Part shown: in pieces, positions 8,403 through 17,629 of the stretch | How the letters are laid out: every line of letters begins with the position of its first letter | Position numbering within the stretch: position 1 is the stretch's first letter | NCBI GenBank assembly: GCA_023404495.1 | Contig: JAEYBE010000002.1 | Location: 1-64,000, forward strand | Reading direction: 5' to 3' | Length of the DNA: 64,000 nucleotides | DNA from: Actinomycetes bacterium | GTDB taxonomy: Bacteria > Actinomycetota > Thermoleophilia > Solirubrobacterales > JACPNS01 | Program-made: the position numbers and the translations under genes | Notes under the pieces: generated by a model | The model's database searches: none | What the model was told of the DNA's origin: nothing | What the model saw: the letters and a program-made list of their open reading frames with translations, nothing else

Positions 8403-9539
8403 TCAGTCCTCGCGCAGGAAGTCGGGAACGTCGATCTCGTCGTCGGAGATCTCGAGCGATCCGCGGTCGACATCCTTGCGACCGACGTCGCGGCGCGGAC
8501 GCCTCGACGAGCGAGCCGACGTGAAGTCGAGCCCGCCTGAGCGCGCACCGCGGCGATCGAACCCAGTGGCGATCACGGTCACGCGGACCTCGTCGCCCAG
8601 CGATTCGTCGATCACCGCACCAAAGATGATGTTGGCGTTCTGGTCGGCCGCGCTCGAAACGATTTCTGCGGCCTCGTTGATCTCGAAGAGACCAACTTCC
8701 TTGCCGCCGGTGATGTTCAGCAGGATGCCGGTGGCACCCTCGACGCTCTCTTCGAGCAGCGGCGAGCTGATCGCGTTCTTGGCGGCCTCGCCGGCACGGC
8801 CTTCGCCGTTGCCCGAACCGATGCCCATCAGGGCGCTGCCGGCGTCGTGCATGATCGTGCGCACGTCGGCGAAGTCGAGGTTGATCAGACCCGGGGTTGT
8901 GATCAAGTCGGTGATGCCCTGGACACCTTGTCGCAGGACATTGTCGGCGTCGCGGAAGGCGTCGAGGATCGAGGTGCGGCGCTCAACGGTGGTGAGCAGC
9001 CGCTCGTTCGGAATCACGATCAGCGTGTCGACCTGCTCACGCAGGCGTTGGATGCCCTCGTCGGCCTGCTTGGCGCGCTGCGAGCCTTCAAAAGAGAAAG
9101 GACGGGTGACGACGCCGACCGTGAGTGCGCCGACTTCCTGCTTGGCGATCTCTGCGATCACGGGGGCGGCACCGGTTCCGGTTCCTCCACCCTCGCCAGC
9201 GGTGACGAAAACGAGGTCAGCGCCCTTGAGCGCCTCCTTGATGTCATCGCGGCTCTCGGCTGCTGCTCCGGCACCGATCGACGGGTCCGCCCCAGCCCCC
9301 AGGCCCTTGGTCAGGGTTGAGCCGATGTTCAACTTGACATCCGCATCGCACATCTGCAACGCCTGAGCGTCGGTGTTGACGGCAATGAACTCGACGCCCT
9401 TGAGGCCGGCGTCGACCATGCGGTTGACGGCATTGGTTCCGCCGCCGCCCACGCCGACCACCTTGATCACGGCCAGGTAGCTGCCTGCGTCGCGACCGGA
9501 TGCGCCGGTGCCCTGCGGTGTGTAGTCAAAGTCGTTCAT
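8403..9539 (-). CDS. ftsZ: Cell division GTPase FtsZ
   Basis: Tubulin homologue that forms the Z ring. With the ATG at 9539 the protein has 378 residues, starting MNDFDYTPQG. The glycine-rich GTP-binding blocks are VVGVGGGGTNAVNRMV and the tubulin signature GEGGGTGTGAAPVI. A variable Arg-rich linker leads to the conserved C-terminal peptide DVPDFLRED that binds FtsA/SepF-type partners. An upstream in-frame start at 9611 would add 24 non-conserved residues. The 175-bp gap from ftsQ is the largest in the cluster and may hold its own promoter. Confidence 0.97.
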   Translation of the reverse strand: MNDFDYTPQGTGASGRDAGSYLAVIKVVGVGGGGTNAVNRMVDAGLKGVEFIAVNTDAQALQMCDADVKLNIGSTLTKGLGAGADPSIGAGAAAESRDDIKEALKGADLVFVTAGEGGGTGTGAAPVIAEIAKQEVGALTVGVVTRPFSFEGSQRAKQADEGIQRLREQVDTLIVIPNERLLTTVERRTSILDAFRDADNVLRQGVQGITDLITTPGLINLDFADVRTIMHDAGSALMGIGSGNGEGRAGEAAKNAISSPLLEESVEGATGILLNITGGKEVGLFEINEAAEIVSSAADQNANIIFGAVIDESLGDEVRVTVIATGFDRRGARSGGLDFTSARSSRRPRRDVGRKDVDRGSLEISDDEIDVPDFLRED

Positions 9540-9714
9540 ATCGCGGAAATTAACGGCCTCCGGGCCGTGATGTGTAGCGCCGGCAACGATTGTTGCAGTT
9601 GCAACTCTCAAGTATTAGTTGAGACTTACCCCACTCTCGAGTCCAACTTGAGGGTCTGAACCTTGAGGGTTCACCAGTGAGTTATACATGGTTGGGGACA
9701 AAGATTGTCGGCGC
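9540..9714 (-). promoter_or_regulatory. ftsQ-ftsZ spacer with repeats, possible ftsZ promoter
   Basis: This is the only spacer over 100 bp inside the dcw run. On the plus strand it holds a direct repeat CTTGAGGGT (9647-9655 and 9662-9670) and an inverted repeat TCTCAA (9606-9611)/TTGAGA (9619-9624), so the same CTCAAG-type word occurs several times. A separate ftsZ promoter in this spacer is common in other bacteria. I cannot assign -35 and -10 boxes with confidence. Confidence 0.3.
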
Positions 9715-10671
9715 TCAGCCTGTCGGCGCCGCGCCTCCGGCGGCCGGCGTAGTCGTCTGCTGGACTGGCGCCGGTGCCTGCTCGCCGGCCGTCGCGGGAG
9801 TCTGGGTGGCCGCGGGCGCTTCGGTCGTGGTCCCCGTGGACGGCTCGACCGCAACGTCGGAAGTTGCCGCAGTCGGCTGCGTCAGCGCCGCACCGCCAAT
9901 ACCCCCGACAGCCGGCCTGCCAGGAACTCGCAGGTCAAGGTACGAAGCTCCGCGCGAGTTCTCGCTCGCCAGCACACTGGCCGCGTCGCGCCACTTCAGC
10001 CGCGCGTCACTCGAATCGCCGAAGTAGAGCTCCGGGCCGTTCTTGACCTTGACGACGATGCCCATCTTCCCCCATCGCACAGCTTCGACCTTGCGCAGCA
10101 ACACGTCCGGAGCAGCACCCAGGACGGTCACCGCCTGAAAGGCCTTGCCGCTGGTCACGCGGTCGCCATGAATCACTCCCGGCGCATCGATCTTCGGAAG
10201 CCCTGCAACTGCATGGGTCGGGTTGATCACCTCGCCCGTTTGCGAGAGCGTCACCGTGCGCCCGCCGATCCGCGCGATCAGCACAGGCCGGCGCACTTCG
10301 ATGCGGATCGTCGCCGCGTGCGGGAAGTCCGTGTCGACCTCGACGCCGGCGACGTCGACAAACTGGCTTGCGGCCTCTTCGATGCGGCTCGCGTCGAAGT
10401 TCCATGTCGTCATGTCCATCGCTTCGGCGGTCACGGCCGCGCGAGCATCCTTGTCGTAGTAGCCGGCAAGTCCGACGATCTTCACCTTCTCAACCGCGAC
10501 GAGCGAGGAGTTGCGCACCAGCAGGAAGGATCCGGCAATCACGGCCGCGAGCACCAGCAACGCGGCCAGAAGTCCGAGTCCGGACGGCCGCTTGAAAGTC
10601 GTGGGCACGCCAATCTTCGGCAGTCGCGGCGCGCGGACCCGCCGCAGATCGATCGCAGCGGGGAAGCTCAT
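9715..10671 (-). CDS. ftsQ: Cell division protein FtsQ/DivIB
   Basis: Bitopic divisome protein linking early and late division proteins. Start is the ATG at 10671 (MSFPAAIDLRRV), overlapping the murB stop as ATGA, which gives 318 residues. A basic cytoplasmic N-terminus is followed by one membrane helix (about residues 32-52), a POTRA domain (VEKVKIVGLAGYYDKDARAA onward) and the FtsQ beta domain, ending at the LDLRVPGRPAVGG strand. A low-complexity Ala/Pro/Thr tail of about 60 residues follows. Its position between murB and ftsZ is classical. Confidence 0.93.
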   Translation of the reverse strand: MSFPAAIDLRRVRAPRLPKIGVPTTFKRPSGLGLLAALLVLAAVIAGSFLLVRNSSLVAVEKVKIVGLAGYYDKDARAAVTAEAMDMTTWNFDASRIEEAASQFVDVAGVEVDTDFPHAATIRIEVRRPVLIARIGGRTVTLSQTGEVINPTHAVAGLPKIDAPGVIHGDRVTSGKAFQAVTVLGAAPDVLLRKVEAVRWGKMGIVVKVKNGPELYFGDSSDARLKWRDAASVLASENSRGASYLDLRVPGRPAVGGIGGAALTQPTAATSDVAVEPSTGTTTEAPAATQTPATAGEQAPAPVQQTTTPAAGGAAPTG

Positions 10672-11582
10672 GCCCCACCCCACAGCTCAGCGTCGACCTC
10701 GCCGAGCACCTGGACCTCGGTCTCAAGGCTCAGTCCATCAAACCGCTCGGCAACGCGCTTGCGCCCCTCAGCGATCAGCGCTACGACATCAGCGGTGCTG
10801 GCGCCGGCGAAGTTCTCCACGAAGTTCGCGTGCTTGGGAGAGAACCGCGCCCCTCCATGCTCAAGACCCTTGCAGCCTGCCGACTCAAGCAGTTGCCCCG
10901 CCGTGCGGCCGCCCGCTCGCGGGTCGTCCGGATTCTTGAAGGTCGAGCCAAAGGTCTTGATGCCGGACGGCTGCGCCTGCTTGCGGCGGTCGCGCAGCTC
11001 ACCCAGCAGGGATTTGACCGCATCCGGGTCGGCCGGCTTCAGCCGGAACTGGGCCCGCGTGACCACTTGGTAGCCGGTGACATTGCTGCCGCGGTAGCGA
11101 AACTCGAATCCATCGGCGCCGCGGCGCTCGACGCCTGCGGGCGTGGCAAGTTCGGCCCACTCGAGCACGCTGGCCAGTTCGCCGCCATAGGCGTTGGCGT
11201 TCATGCGGATCGCCCCGCCGACGGTGCCGGGGATGTTCACGCCGAACTCGAGACCGGCGAGACCCTGCTCTGCAGCGCGCGACGCGAGCCTCGGCAGGCG
11301 CGCGCCGCCGCCGGCGAGTACGCCGTCGTCCGTGAAATGCAATTCCGTGAGGTGTCCATCGAGTTTGATCACGAGTCCGCGGAATCCTGAGTCCGCAATC
11401 AGTAGGTTCGATCCCGAGCCGATCACCCCTACTGGCAATCCCTCGCCCTCGGCCCATGCAAGCAATTCCACAACCTGTTTGTTGCTGGCCGGACGTGCCA
11501 GAAAGTCAGCCGCGCCGCCGGTTCGGACGGTGTTCAGCCGCGTCAGCGGCGCATCACGCGTGACTCCGGGCGGCGGGTTCAT
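10668..11582 (-). CDS. murB: UDP-N-acetylenolpyruvoylglucosamine reductase
   Basis: FAD enzyme that reduces UDP-GlcNAc-enolpyruvate to UDP-MurNAc, the second committed step of peptidoglycan precursor synthesis. FAD-binding blocks are VIGSGSNLLIADSGFRG and NIPGTVGGAIRMNANAYGG. The proton-donor serine is in TFGSTFKNPDD. At 304 residues it fits the short type IIa enzymes. ATGA overlaps join it to murC upstream and ftsQ downstream. Confidence 0.97.
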   Translation of the reverse strand: MNPPPGVTRDAPLTRLNTVRTGGAADFLARPASNKQVVELLAWAEGEGLPVGVIGSGSNLLIADSGFRGLVIKLDGHLTELHFTDDGVLAGGGARLPRLASRAAEQGLAGLEFGVNIPGTVGGAIRMNANAYGGELASVLEWAELATPAGVERRGADGFEFRYRGSNVTGYQVVTRAQFRLKPADPDAVKSLLGELRDRRKQAQPSGIKTFGSTFKNPDDPRAGGRTAGQLLESAGCKGLEHGGARFSPKHANFVENFAGASTADVVALIAEGRKRVAERFDGLSLETEVQVLGEVDAELWGGA

Positions 11583-12958
11583 GCCTTGTCCACCACCAGT
11601 CGCTTGGTCAGCTCGATGATCGAGCCGGCACCCATGTCGACGCAGAGGTCACCCGCGCGGAGAATGCGAGATGCGAGCTGTTCGGCGTCGTCGAAACCCG
11701 GTGCGTAGTAGACCGGCCTTCCTCCGGCGTGGTCGGCGACCGCCGTCGCCGCAGCCCAGCCCGTAACTCCCGGGAAGTCCTCAGGACGCTCGCGCGACGG
11801 ATAGATGTCGAGCACGACGACGACATCGGCGACCGACAGCGCCTCGGCGAACTCGCGGCGGTAGGCCAACGTTCGCGAGAAGAGGTGTGGCTGGTAGAAG
11901 ACGACCACGCGGCCGTCGCCGGCCGTTTGCCTGGCGGTCGCGAGCGCTGCGCGCACTTCGGTCGGATGGTGCGCGTACTCGTCGTAGAGGAAAGCGCCCT
12001 GCGCGCTCTGCCCCGCATATTCAAAGCGCCGCGCTACACCCTTGAAGCTCGCGAGGGTCGGCGCGGCGATCGACGGCGGATATCCGGCAAGCTCGAGCGC
12101 GGCGAGCGCCGCCAGCGCGTTGCTGACGTTGTGTGTGCCGCGTACGCCCAGCTCGACCCGCAGGTCGCCAAGCATGAAACTCGTGCCCGTGCGTGGATCG
12201 CTCGGGGTGTCGATCGCACCCGCAGCAAGGTCGGCGGCGGGGTCATCGACCGAAAACGTTCGTGCGCGATCGCCCAGACCGAGTTCGGCGCTGCGCGGCT
12301 GCTGTGAATCGATTACGACATGCTGCGCCGGCGCGACATGCTCCGCGAAGGCCGCGATCAGATCGTCCAGGCTTCCCCAGGTCTCAGGGTGCTCGTGCTC
12401 GATGTTCGTGATCACGGCGATCGACGGCTTGTAGCGGCGAAACGAGCCGTCAGACTCGTCGGCCTCGATCACGACGACCTCTCCGCCGCCCATGTGGGCG
12501 TTCGTCGTGCGGCCGCCGACCTCGATCTCGCCGCCGACGAAGTACGACGGATCCGCTCCCAGCGCGCAGAGCGCGTGGGTGATCATCGCCGTCGTGGTGG
12601 TCTTGCCGTGGGTTCCGGCGACGGTGATGCAGACGGGCCTGAGCGCGGCAAGCTCCGCCAGCAGCTCAGAGCGATGCATCACCCGCAAACCGCGCTCGCG
12701 CGCAGCCGACAGCTCGGGGTTGTCGTCGCGGATCGCAGTCGATCGCACGACGTCGGCGCCGTCGGGCAGATTCGATGCGTCATGGCCGATCACGACCGCG
12801 ACGCCAGCGCTCCGAAGGCGCTCGAGGTAGCTCGACTCCTCGCGGTCGGAGCCGCTGACCTCGGCGCCAAGCTCTTTCGCGGCGAGCGCGATTCCGCTCA
12901 TCCCGGCCCCGCCGATGCCGACGAGGTGGAGCTTGCGGCCTTCAAGCGTCGCGCTCAT
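11579..12958 (-). CDS. murC: UDP-N-acetylmuramate--L-alanine ligase
   Basis: ATP-dependent ligase that adds the first amino acid to UDP-MurNAc. The 459-residue protein shows the N-terminal Rossmann block LVGIGGAGMSGIALAA, the P-loop VAGTHGKTTTTAMIT, and the Mur-ligase C-terminal domain with EYAHHPTEVRA. The ATG start overlaps the murG stop by 4 nt. Length and order are standard. Confidence 0.98.
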   Translation of the reverse strand: MSATLEGRKLHLVGIGGAGMSGIALAAKELGAEVSGSDREESSYLERLRSAGVAVVIGHDASNLPDGADVVRSTAIRDDNPELSAARERGLRVMHRSELLAELAALRPVCITVAGTHGKTTTTAMITHALCALGADPSYFVGGEIEVGGRTTNAHMGGGEVVVIEADESDGSFRRYKPSIAVITNIEHEHPETWGSLDDLIAAFAEHVAPAQHVVIDSQQPRSAELGLGDRARTFSVDDPAADLAAGAIDTPSDPRTGTSFMLGDLRVELGVRGTHNVSNALAALAALELAGYPPSIAAPTLASFKGVARRFEYAGQSAQGAFLYDEYAHHPTEVRAALATARQTAGDGRVVVFYQPHLFSRTLAYRREFAEALSVADVVVVLDIYPSRERPEDFPGVTGWAAATAVADHAGGRPVYYAPGFDDAEQLASRILRAGDLCVDMGAGSIIELTKRLVVDKA

Positions 12959-14046
12959 GCCGCCACCTCGATCAAGGCGTCGGCGATCCGTTCCGCGGCA
13001 TCCGGCATCGAAAGCTCGATCGCGTTCCGGCTCATCTCCTCGAGTCGTCCCGGCGGGTCGAGGATCTCGCGCAGCAGGCGCCTGAGGGTCTCGCCACTTA
13101 GCTCCTCATCGCGCACCATCACCGCCGCGTCGCCTTCGGTCAGCCACTTGGCGTTCAGCGCCTGGTGGTCGGCAGTCGCGTATGGATAGGGCACAAGCAC
13201 CGCGGGCAACCCGGCGGCCGCCAGCTCGAAGATCGATCCGCCGGCGCGGCAGACCGAGAGGTCGGCGGCAGCGAGTGCGATGTCGAAGTCCTTTGTGTAG
13301 TCGAAGAGGCGGTAGCGCGCGTGGGCGGCCGACGCCGCCAGCGCAGGCTGGGCGTCGAGGATCTCACGCGAGGCGCTGAAGTCGCCGCGACCGGTCAGGT
13401 GCATGACACAGAGTCCCTCGGGGACGCCGTCGGCGAAGGCCTCAAGCGCGGCCCGGTTGAGGTTTCGCGCGCCGAGCGACCCGCCGAAGACGAGCAGGCA
13501 GCGCCCGTCGGCGGGCAGGCCGAAGTGTTCGCGGGCCGACTGTTTGGAGAGCCCCTCCCTGCGTGGCGCGATCGGACGTCCGGTGACGACGTACTTGGCG
13601 TCATCGCGGCCTTCAAGCGCGAACGCCAGGCAGACTCGGCGCGCGAAGGGCGCAAGCACGCGATTTGCCACGCCCAGGTGCGCGTCGGCCTCTGTGACCA
13701 CGAGCGGAATACGCGAGAGCACTGCGGCCGCGCCGACCGGGCCGGCCACGTAGCCACCGCCGGCCATAACCGCGTCGATTCGCTTCCTCGTGATCGCCCT
13801 GCGCGCAACGAACACGCCGCGCAGCGCAAGCCAGAGCGCGCGCAGTGCCTTGAGCGGGTTCTTGCGATCAAGCCCGGTGAGCTTGAGCTGATTGAACTCG
13901 TATCCGGCAGCCGGCACGAGTTCGGCCTCGGCGCGTTCGCCGCCGAAGAAGATCACTTCATGTCCGCGTGCGCGCAGTGCGTCAGCGACGGCCAGGGCCG
14001 GAACGGCGTGTCCCGCTGTTCCCCCCGCGGCGATTGCGACTCTCAT
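12955..14046 (-). CDS. murG: Lipid II synthase (GlcNAc transferase MurG)
   Basis: GT28 membrane-associated transferase that adds GlcNAc to lipid I to make lipid II. Start is the ATG at 14046 (MRVAIAAGGTAGHAVPAL), with a G-rich ribosome site ending about five bases upstream; 363 residues. The family loop AGGTAGH and the UDP-sugar block CRAGGSIFELAAAGLPAVLVP are present. The frame stays open to 14190 but that part is not conserved. The start lies inside ftsW, giving a 65-nt overlap. Confidence 0.96.
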   Translation of the reverse strand: MRVAIAAGGTAGHAVPALAVADALRARGHEVIFFGGERAEAELVPAAGYEFNQLKLTGLDRKNPLKALRALWLALRGVFVARRAITRKRIDAVMAGGGYVAGPVGAAAVLSRIPLVVTEADAHLGVANRVLAPFARRVCLAFALEGRDDAKYVVTGRPIAPRREGLSKQSAREHFGLPADGRCLLVFGGSLGARNLNRAALEAFADGVPEGLCVMHLTGRGDFSASREILDAQPALAASAAHARYRLFDYTKDFDIALAAADLSVCRAGGSIFELAAAGLPAVLVPYPYATADHQALNAKWLTEGDAAVMVRDEELSGETLRRLLREILDPPGRLEEMSRNAIELSMPDAAERIADALIEVAA

Positions 14047-15304
14047 TTCGACCCCCGCGGACACGGCTCGGCGAAGCGCCGCCAGCGGCTGCGACGCGCT
14101 TGGCGGTGTGCGGCTTGGGTTGCCGGGTGGTGCTCCTGCCGCCACCGCGCAGCACCTTGACTCGCGCGCTGTGGCGTCCAGAGGCGACATTGACGAGCAG
14201 GCCCAACGATGTGAGCATGATGATCAGGTTGGCCCCGCCGTAGGAGATGAACGGCAGCGGTACTCCGGTGAGTGGCGCCATCCCCAGCACGGCAAAGAAG
14301 TTCAAGAGTGCCTGGCAACCGATCATCGCGGTGATCCCGACAGCCAGCAGGCGCGCGTAATAGTCGCGCGACCGCTTGGCGGCGCGCAGCCCGATGAAGA
14401 TCAATCCGACGTAGAGCGAGGCCAGCACGCCGATCCCGAGCAGTCCGAGCTCCTCGCCGATCACGGCGAGGATCATGTCGGTGTGGGCCTCGGGCATGTA
14501 GTGAATCTTCTGCACCGACTCGCCCAGGCCAACTCCGAAGAATCCCCCCGAGCCGATCGCAATGCGAGCCTGTTGCGACTGATAGCCGGCCCCGGTCGGA
14601 TCGTGCCCCGGGTCCAAGAACGACGTCAGTCGCGCCATACGGTAGGGCTCGATCAGGCTGAGGATCAGCACGCCGACCGCCATCACTCCCGCCACCTTGG
14701 CGAGGTCCTTGAGCTGCGCGCCGGCGGCGATCAGCAAGAGGCCCATCGTGGCCACGATCACGAGGTCCGTGCCCATGTCCGGCTGGAGCATGATCAGGCC
14801 GCAGGCGGCAGCCAACACGTAGAACAGCGGGTTTGCCAGCGAGCTCAGCGAGCGGACGCGCTTGGGATCCTGCGCGATCAGCATCGCCGCGTAGAGCACG
14901 AGGGCGATCTTCATCACCTCGGAGGGCTGGAATCGCAGCATTCCCGCGCCCAGCCAGCGGGTCGCGCCGTTGACCTCGACGCCGAAACCCGGGACCAGCA
15001 CCAGAACCAACATCGAGAAGGCCGCGATCATCAGTGCGGGCGTCAGCTCGCGAACGCGATTGAGGTCGATCCGCGAGGCGAAGCGCATGATCAAGAGGCC
15101 GGCGGTGCCGATCACCAAGTAGCGCTTGAGATATCCAGTCGGGTCGCCCCCGGCCTGCAGGGCCGCGTTGCCCGAGCTCGCCGAGTAGACCATCACGGCG
15201 CCCGCGGCAAAGAGCGCCAGCGTGATCGTCCAGAGCAGCTGCTCGTCCGGTGTGTGCTTGCGGCCGGCGGCCGCCGCGTCCTTGGCGGCGCGCAAAATCC
15301 TCAT
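13982..15304 (-). CDS. ftsW: Lipid II glycan polymerase FtsW (SEDS family)
   Basis: Polytopic SEDS protein that polymerises septal peptidoglycan with the class B PBP encoded upstream. About ten membrane segments fit the family. Recognisable blocks are VYSASSGNAA, RFQPSEVMKIALVLY and the conserved GMAPLTGVPLPFISYGG. A strongly basic tail of about 60 residues (Arg/Gly/Ser-rich) follows the last helix and overlaps the start of murG by 65 nt. In another frame a TGA overlaps the murG ATG exactly (ATGA), so a late frameshift in the tail cannot be excluded by eye. No strong ribosome site is visible upstream of the ATG at 15304. Confidence 0.93.
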   Translation of the reverse strand: MRILRAAKDAAAAGRKHTPDEQLLWTITLALFAAGAVMVYSASSGNAALQAGGDPTGYLKRYLVIGTAGLLIMRFASRIDLNRVRELTPALMIAAFSMLVLVLVPGFGVEVNGATRWLGAGMLRFQPSEVMKIALVLYAAMLIAQDPKRVRSLSSLANPLFYVLAAACGLIMLQPDMGTDLVIVATMGLLLIAAGAQLKDLAKVAGVMAVGVLILSLIEPYRMARLTSFLDPGHDPTGAGYQSQQARIAIGSGGFFGVGLGESVQKIHYMPEAHTDMILAVIGEELGLLGIGVLASLYVGLIFIGLRAAKRSRDYYARLLAVGITAMIGCQALLNFFAVLGMAPLTGVPLPFISYGGANLIIMLTSLGLLVNVASGRHSARVKVLRGGGRSTTRQPKPHTAKRVAAAGGASPSRVRGGRNESRNRRGGNSGTRRSGPGRR

Positions 15305-15348
15305 CTGGGGTGAGTTCGACGGGCTTCATGTACCCCCTGCCGTGCCGC

Positions 15349-16644
15349 TCAGAGCGCGGCGACGAGCGCGCGGAAACGCTCGCCGCGAGCCTCGTAGTTC
15401 TTGAACTGGTCAAAGCTCGCTGAGGCCGGACTGAGCAGCACGGTCTCGCCCTCGGTCGCGGCCAACGCGGCGGCGGCGAAGGCGTCGTCGAGAGTCTCGT
15501 GACGGGAGATCGCGACCCCGGAGCCGCCCAGCGCGTCGGCGATTTCGCCTGCGTTCTCCCCGTTGACGTAGACGGCAGAGCAGGCCGAGCCGACCGCTTC
15601 GGCCAGTAGCGAGTAATCCTCGCCCTTGGGCGATCCGCCGATCAGCAGATGTACGGTTCTGGCGTGGCCGCCCAGCGCGGCGAGCGTCGCCGCGACGTTG
15701 GTCGCCTTCGAATCGTTGACGAATTCCACTTTGTCGCGGATCGCCACCAGCTCCATGCGGTTGGGCAGTCCGGCGAAGGTCGCCAGCGTCCGCGAGATCG
15801 AAAGCGGATCAACGCCCATCAGCATCGCTGCCTGCGTGGCGATCAAGGCGTTTTCCTTGTTGTGCGGCCCCTGCAGGGCGATCGAGTCGCCGACCTGCGC
15901 CAGGTCTGGGGCCGGCACCCGGTACTGCCGCGCCTCGCCCGGAATCTCGAAATCGACGGCCGGCCCGATGACTGCAAACTGTCCAGGTTTCTGCCCGGCG
16001 AACATCCCGAGCTTCGCCTGCTTGTAGCCCTCAACCGTGTGGTGGCGATCGAGGTGGTCTGGCGCGAGATTCAGCAGGACCGCGCATTCCGGCGTGAACT
16101 CCGGCGCATCCTCGATCTGGAAGCTCGAGGCCTCGCAGATGACGGTCGTCTCGGGCGGGATGCTGTCGACCAGTTCACAGACCGGGGTGCCGACGTTTCC
16201 GGCGACAGCGACTGGGAGCCCAGCGTCGCGATAGATCTGGCCGAGCAGCTCGGTGGTTGTCGTTTTGCCGTTGGTCCCGGTAACGGCGATGAACGGATTG
16301 GGAAGCAACCGCCATCCGAGTTCGAGTTCGCCGAATACTTCCTTGCCCTCCGCGCGCGCGGCCTCAACGACCGCTGCCTCCTGCGGCACACCCGGGCTCT
16401 TGACGAGCACGTCGATCTGATCCACGAACTCGACGCCATCGACGTTCAGGTGGACATCAATCCCGAAGTCGCCCAGCGTGTCGCTGCCGGCGGGCGCTGC
16501 GCTGTCTATCGCGATTACCCGATGGCCTAGCGCCGCGAGCAATTTGGCTGCCGCCTGGCCCGAACGCGCGAGGCCGACGACGAGGTAGCCGCCGGAGGGC
16601 ACCGGCGGCCGCGGCACCGCTTCATATGTGGTCGCGCTCGGCAC
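15349..16644 (-). CDS. murD: UDP-N-acetylmuramoyl-L-alanine--D-glutamate ligase
   Basis: Adds D-glutamate to UDP-MurNAc-L-Ala. The 431-residue product has the Rossmann N-terminus (YLVVGLARSGQAAAKLLAAL), P-loop VTGTNGKTTTTELLG and the C-terminal block VNDSKATNVAATLAAL with the K-A-T-N signature typical of MurD. It starts with GTG 19 nt after the mraY stop. A TAGCGT box lies 8 nt before that GTG and could be an internal promoter. Confidence 0.97.
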   Translation of the reverse strand: MPSATTYEAVPRPPVPSGGYLVVGLARSGQAAAKLLAALGHRVIAIDSAAPAGSDTLGDFGIDVHLNVDGVEFVDQIDVLVKSPGVPQEAAVVEAARAEGKEVFGELELGWRLLPNPFIAVTGTNGKTTTTELLGQIYRDAGLPVAVAGNVGTPVCELVDSIPPETTVICEASSFQIEDAPEFTPECAVLLNLAPDHLDRHHTVEGYKQAKLGMFAGQKPGQFAVIGPAVDFEIPGEARQYRVPAPDLAQVGDSIALQGPHNKENALIATQAAMLMGVDPLSISRTLATFAGLPNRMELVAIRDKVEFVNDSKATNVAATLAALGGHARTVHLLIGGSPKGEDYSLLAEAVGSACSAVYVNGENAGEIADALGGSGVAISRHETLDDAFAAAALAATEGETVLLSPASASFDQFKNYEARGERFRALVAAL

Positions 16645-16663
16645 GGAGCCAGACGCTAGAAGA

Positions 16664-17629
16664 TCAGAGCGGATTGAGGAAGAGCACGAAGCCGACGGCG
16701 GCGCAGCCGGCCGCGACGATCCAGAAGCGCAGGATGATCTTTGTCTCCGACCAGCCGCGCATCTCGAAATCGTGGTGGATCGGGGCCATCAGGAAGACGC
16801 GCTTGCGCGTCATCTTGAACCAGAAGACCTGAATTGCCACCGAGAGCGCCTCGATCACGAAGATGCCGCCGATCAACACCAGCAGGATCTCGGTGTCGGT
16901 CATCACCGCGAGCGCCGCTATCGCGCCCCCTAACCCGAGCGATCCAGTGTCGCCCATGAAAATCGCAGCCGGGAACGAGTTGAACCAAAGGAAACCGATG
17001 CATGCAGCCGCAAGGCACGCGCTGATCAGCATCAGATCGTGCCAGTTGTAGTTGGCGGCCATGAACGTGTAGGTCGTGAAGACGATCGCCGCGCATCCGG
17101 CCGCGAGGCCATCGAGTCCGTCGGTGAGGTTCACGCCGTTGGTCGCGCCCATCACCACCAGCAGCACGAACACTGGGTAGAAGTACCCGAGGTTGATCGA
17201 GGCGTCGAAGATGCGGATGAAGATGACGTTGTCAAGGCCCGCCCGTTGCGTCGCGACGTACCAAAGCCCGGCGGCGATCACCGCCTGCCAGAAGAGCTTC
17301 GAGCGACCGGACAGCCCCAGGGACCGCTTGCGCACGATCTTCGTCCAGTCGTCGGCAAAGCCCAGCGCCGCGCAGGCGAGCGCGGTGCCCATCACCGCGA
17401 CGGTGGCCGAGCTGGTCACGTCGCTGAGGATCAGCACCGGCACGATCACCGCCACGAAGATGATGATCCCGCCCATCGTCGGGGTCCCGGCCTTGGCGTG
17501 GTGCTCGATCGGACCCTCGTCGCGAATCTGCTGGCCGAATTGGCGCTGCTTGAGGAAGCGGATGTACTGCGGACCGAGGAAGATCGCGATCAGCAGGGTC
17601 GACATCGCTCCGATCAGGACCTCGCCCAT
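16664..17629 (-). CDS. mraY: Phospho-N-acetylmuramoyl-pentapeptide transferase
   Basis: Ten-helix enzyme that moves the MurNAc-pentapeptide phosphate to undecaprenyl phosphate, forming lipid I. I use the ATG at 17629 (MGEVLIGAMSTLLIAI). It overlaps the murF stop as TGATG and has AGGAGG nine bases upstream; 321 residues. Signature blocks are TPTMGG, DGLDGLAAG with its catalytic aspartates, and the HHDFEMRGWSE loop. The frame remains open to 18007 but only as a shadow of murF. Confidence 0.97.
   Translation of the reverse strand: MGEVLIGAMSTLLIAIFLGPQYIRFLKQRQFGQQIRDEGPIEHHAKAGTPTMGGIIIFVAVIVPVLILSDVTSSATVAVMGTALACAALGFADDWTKIVRKRSLGLSGRSKLFWQAVIAAGLWYVATQRAGLDNVIFIRIFDASINLGYFYPVFVLLVVMGATNGVNLTDGLDGLAAGCAAIVFTTYTFMAANYNWHDLMLISACLAAACIGFLWFNSFPAAIFMGDTGSLGLGGAIAALAVMTDTEILLVLIGGIFVIEALSVAIQVFWFKMTRKRVFLMAPIHHDFEMRGWSETKIILRFWIVAAGCAAVGFVLFLNPL

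Noticed and set aside
8326..9366. Long plus-strand open frame (346 codons) across ftsZ
   Set aside because: It is antisense to the conserved ftsZ frame, has a Ser/Arg/Pro-biased composition typical of a GC-rich shadow frame, and no ribosome site or domain.
14043..15413. Alternative frame across ftsW ending exactly at the murG ATG
   Set aside because: The frame is Arg/Asp/Gly-rich and lacks the hydrophobic segments required of FtsW; the other frame has the whole SEDS pattern. Only its stop position is of interest.
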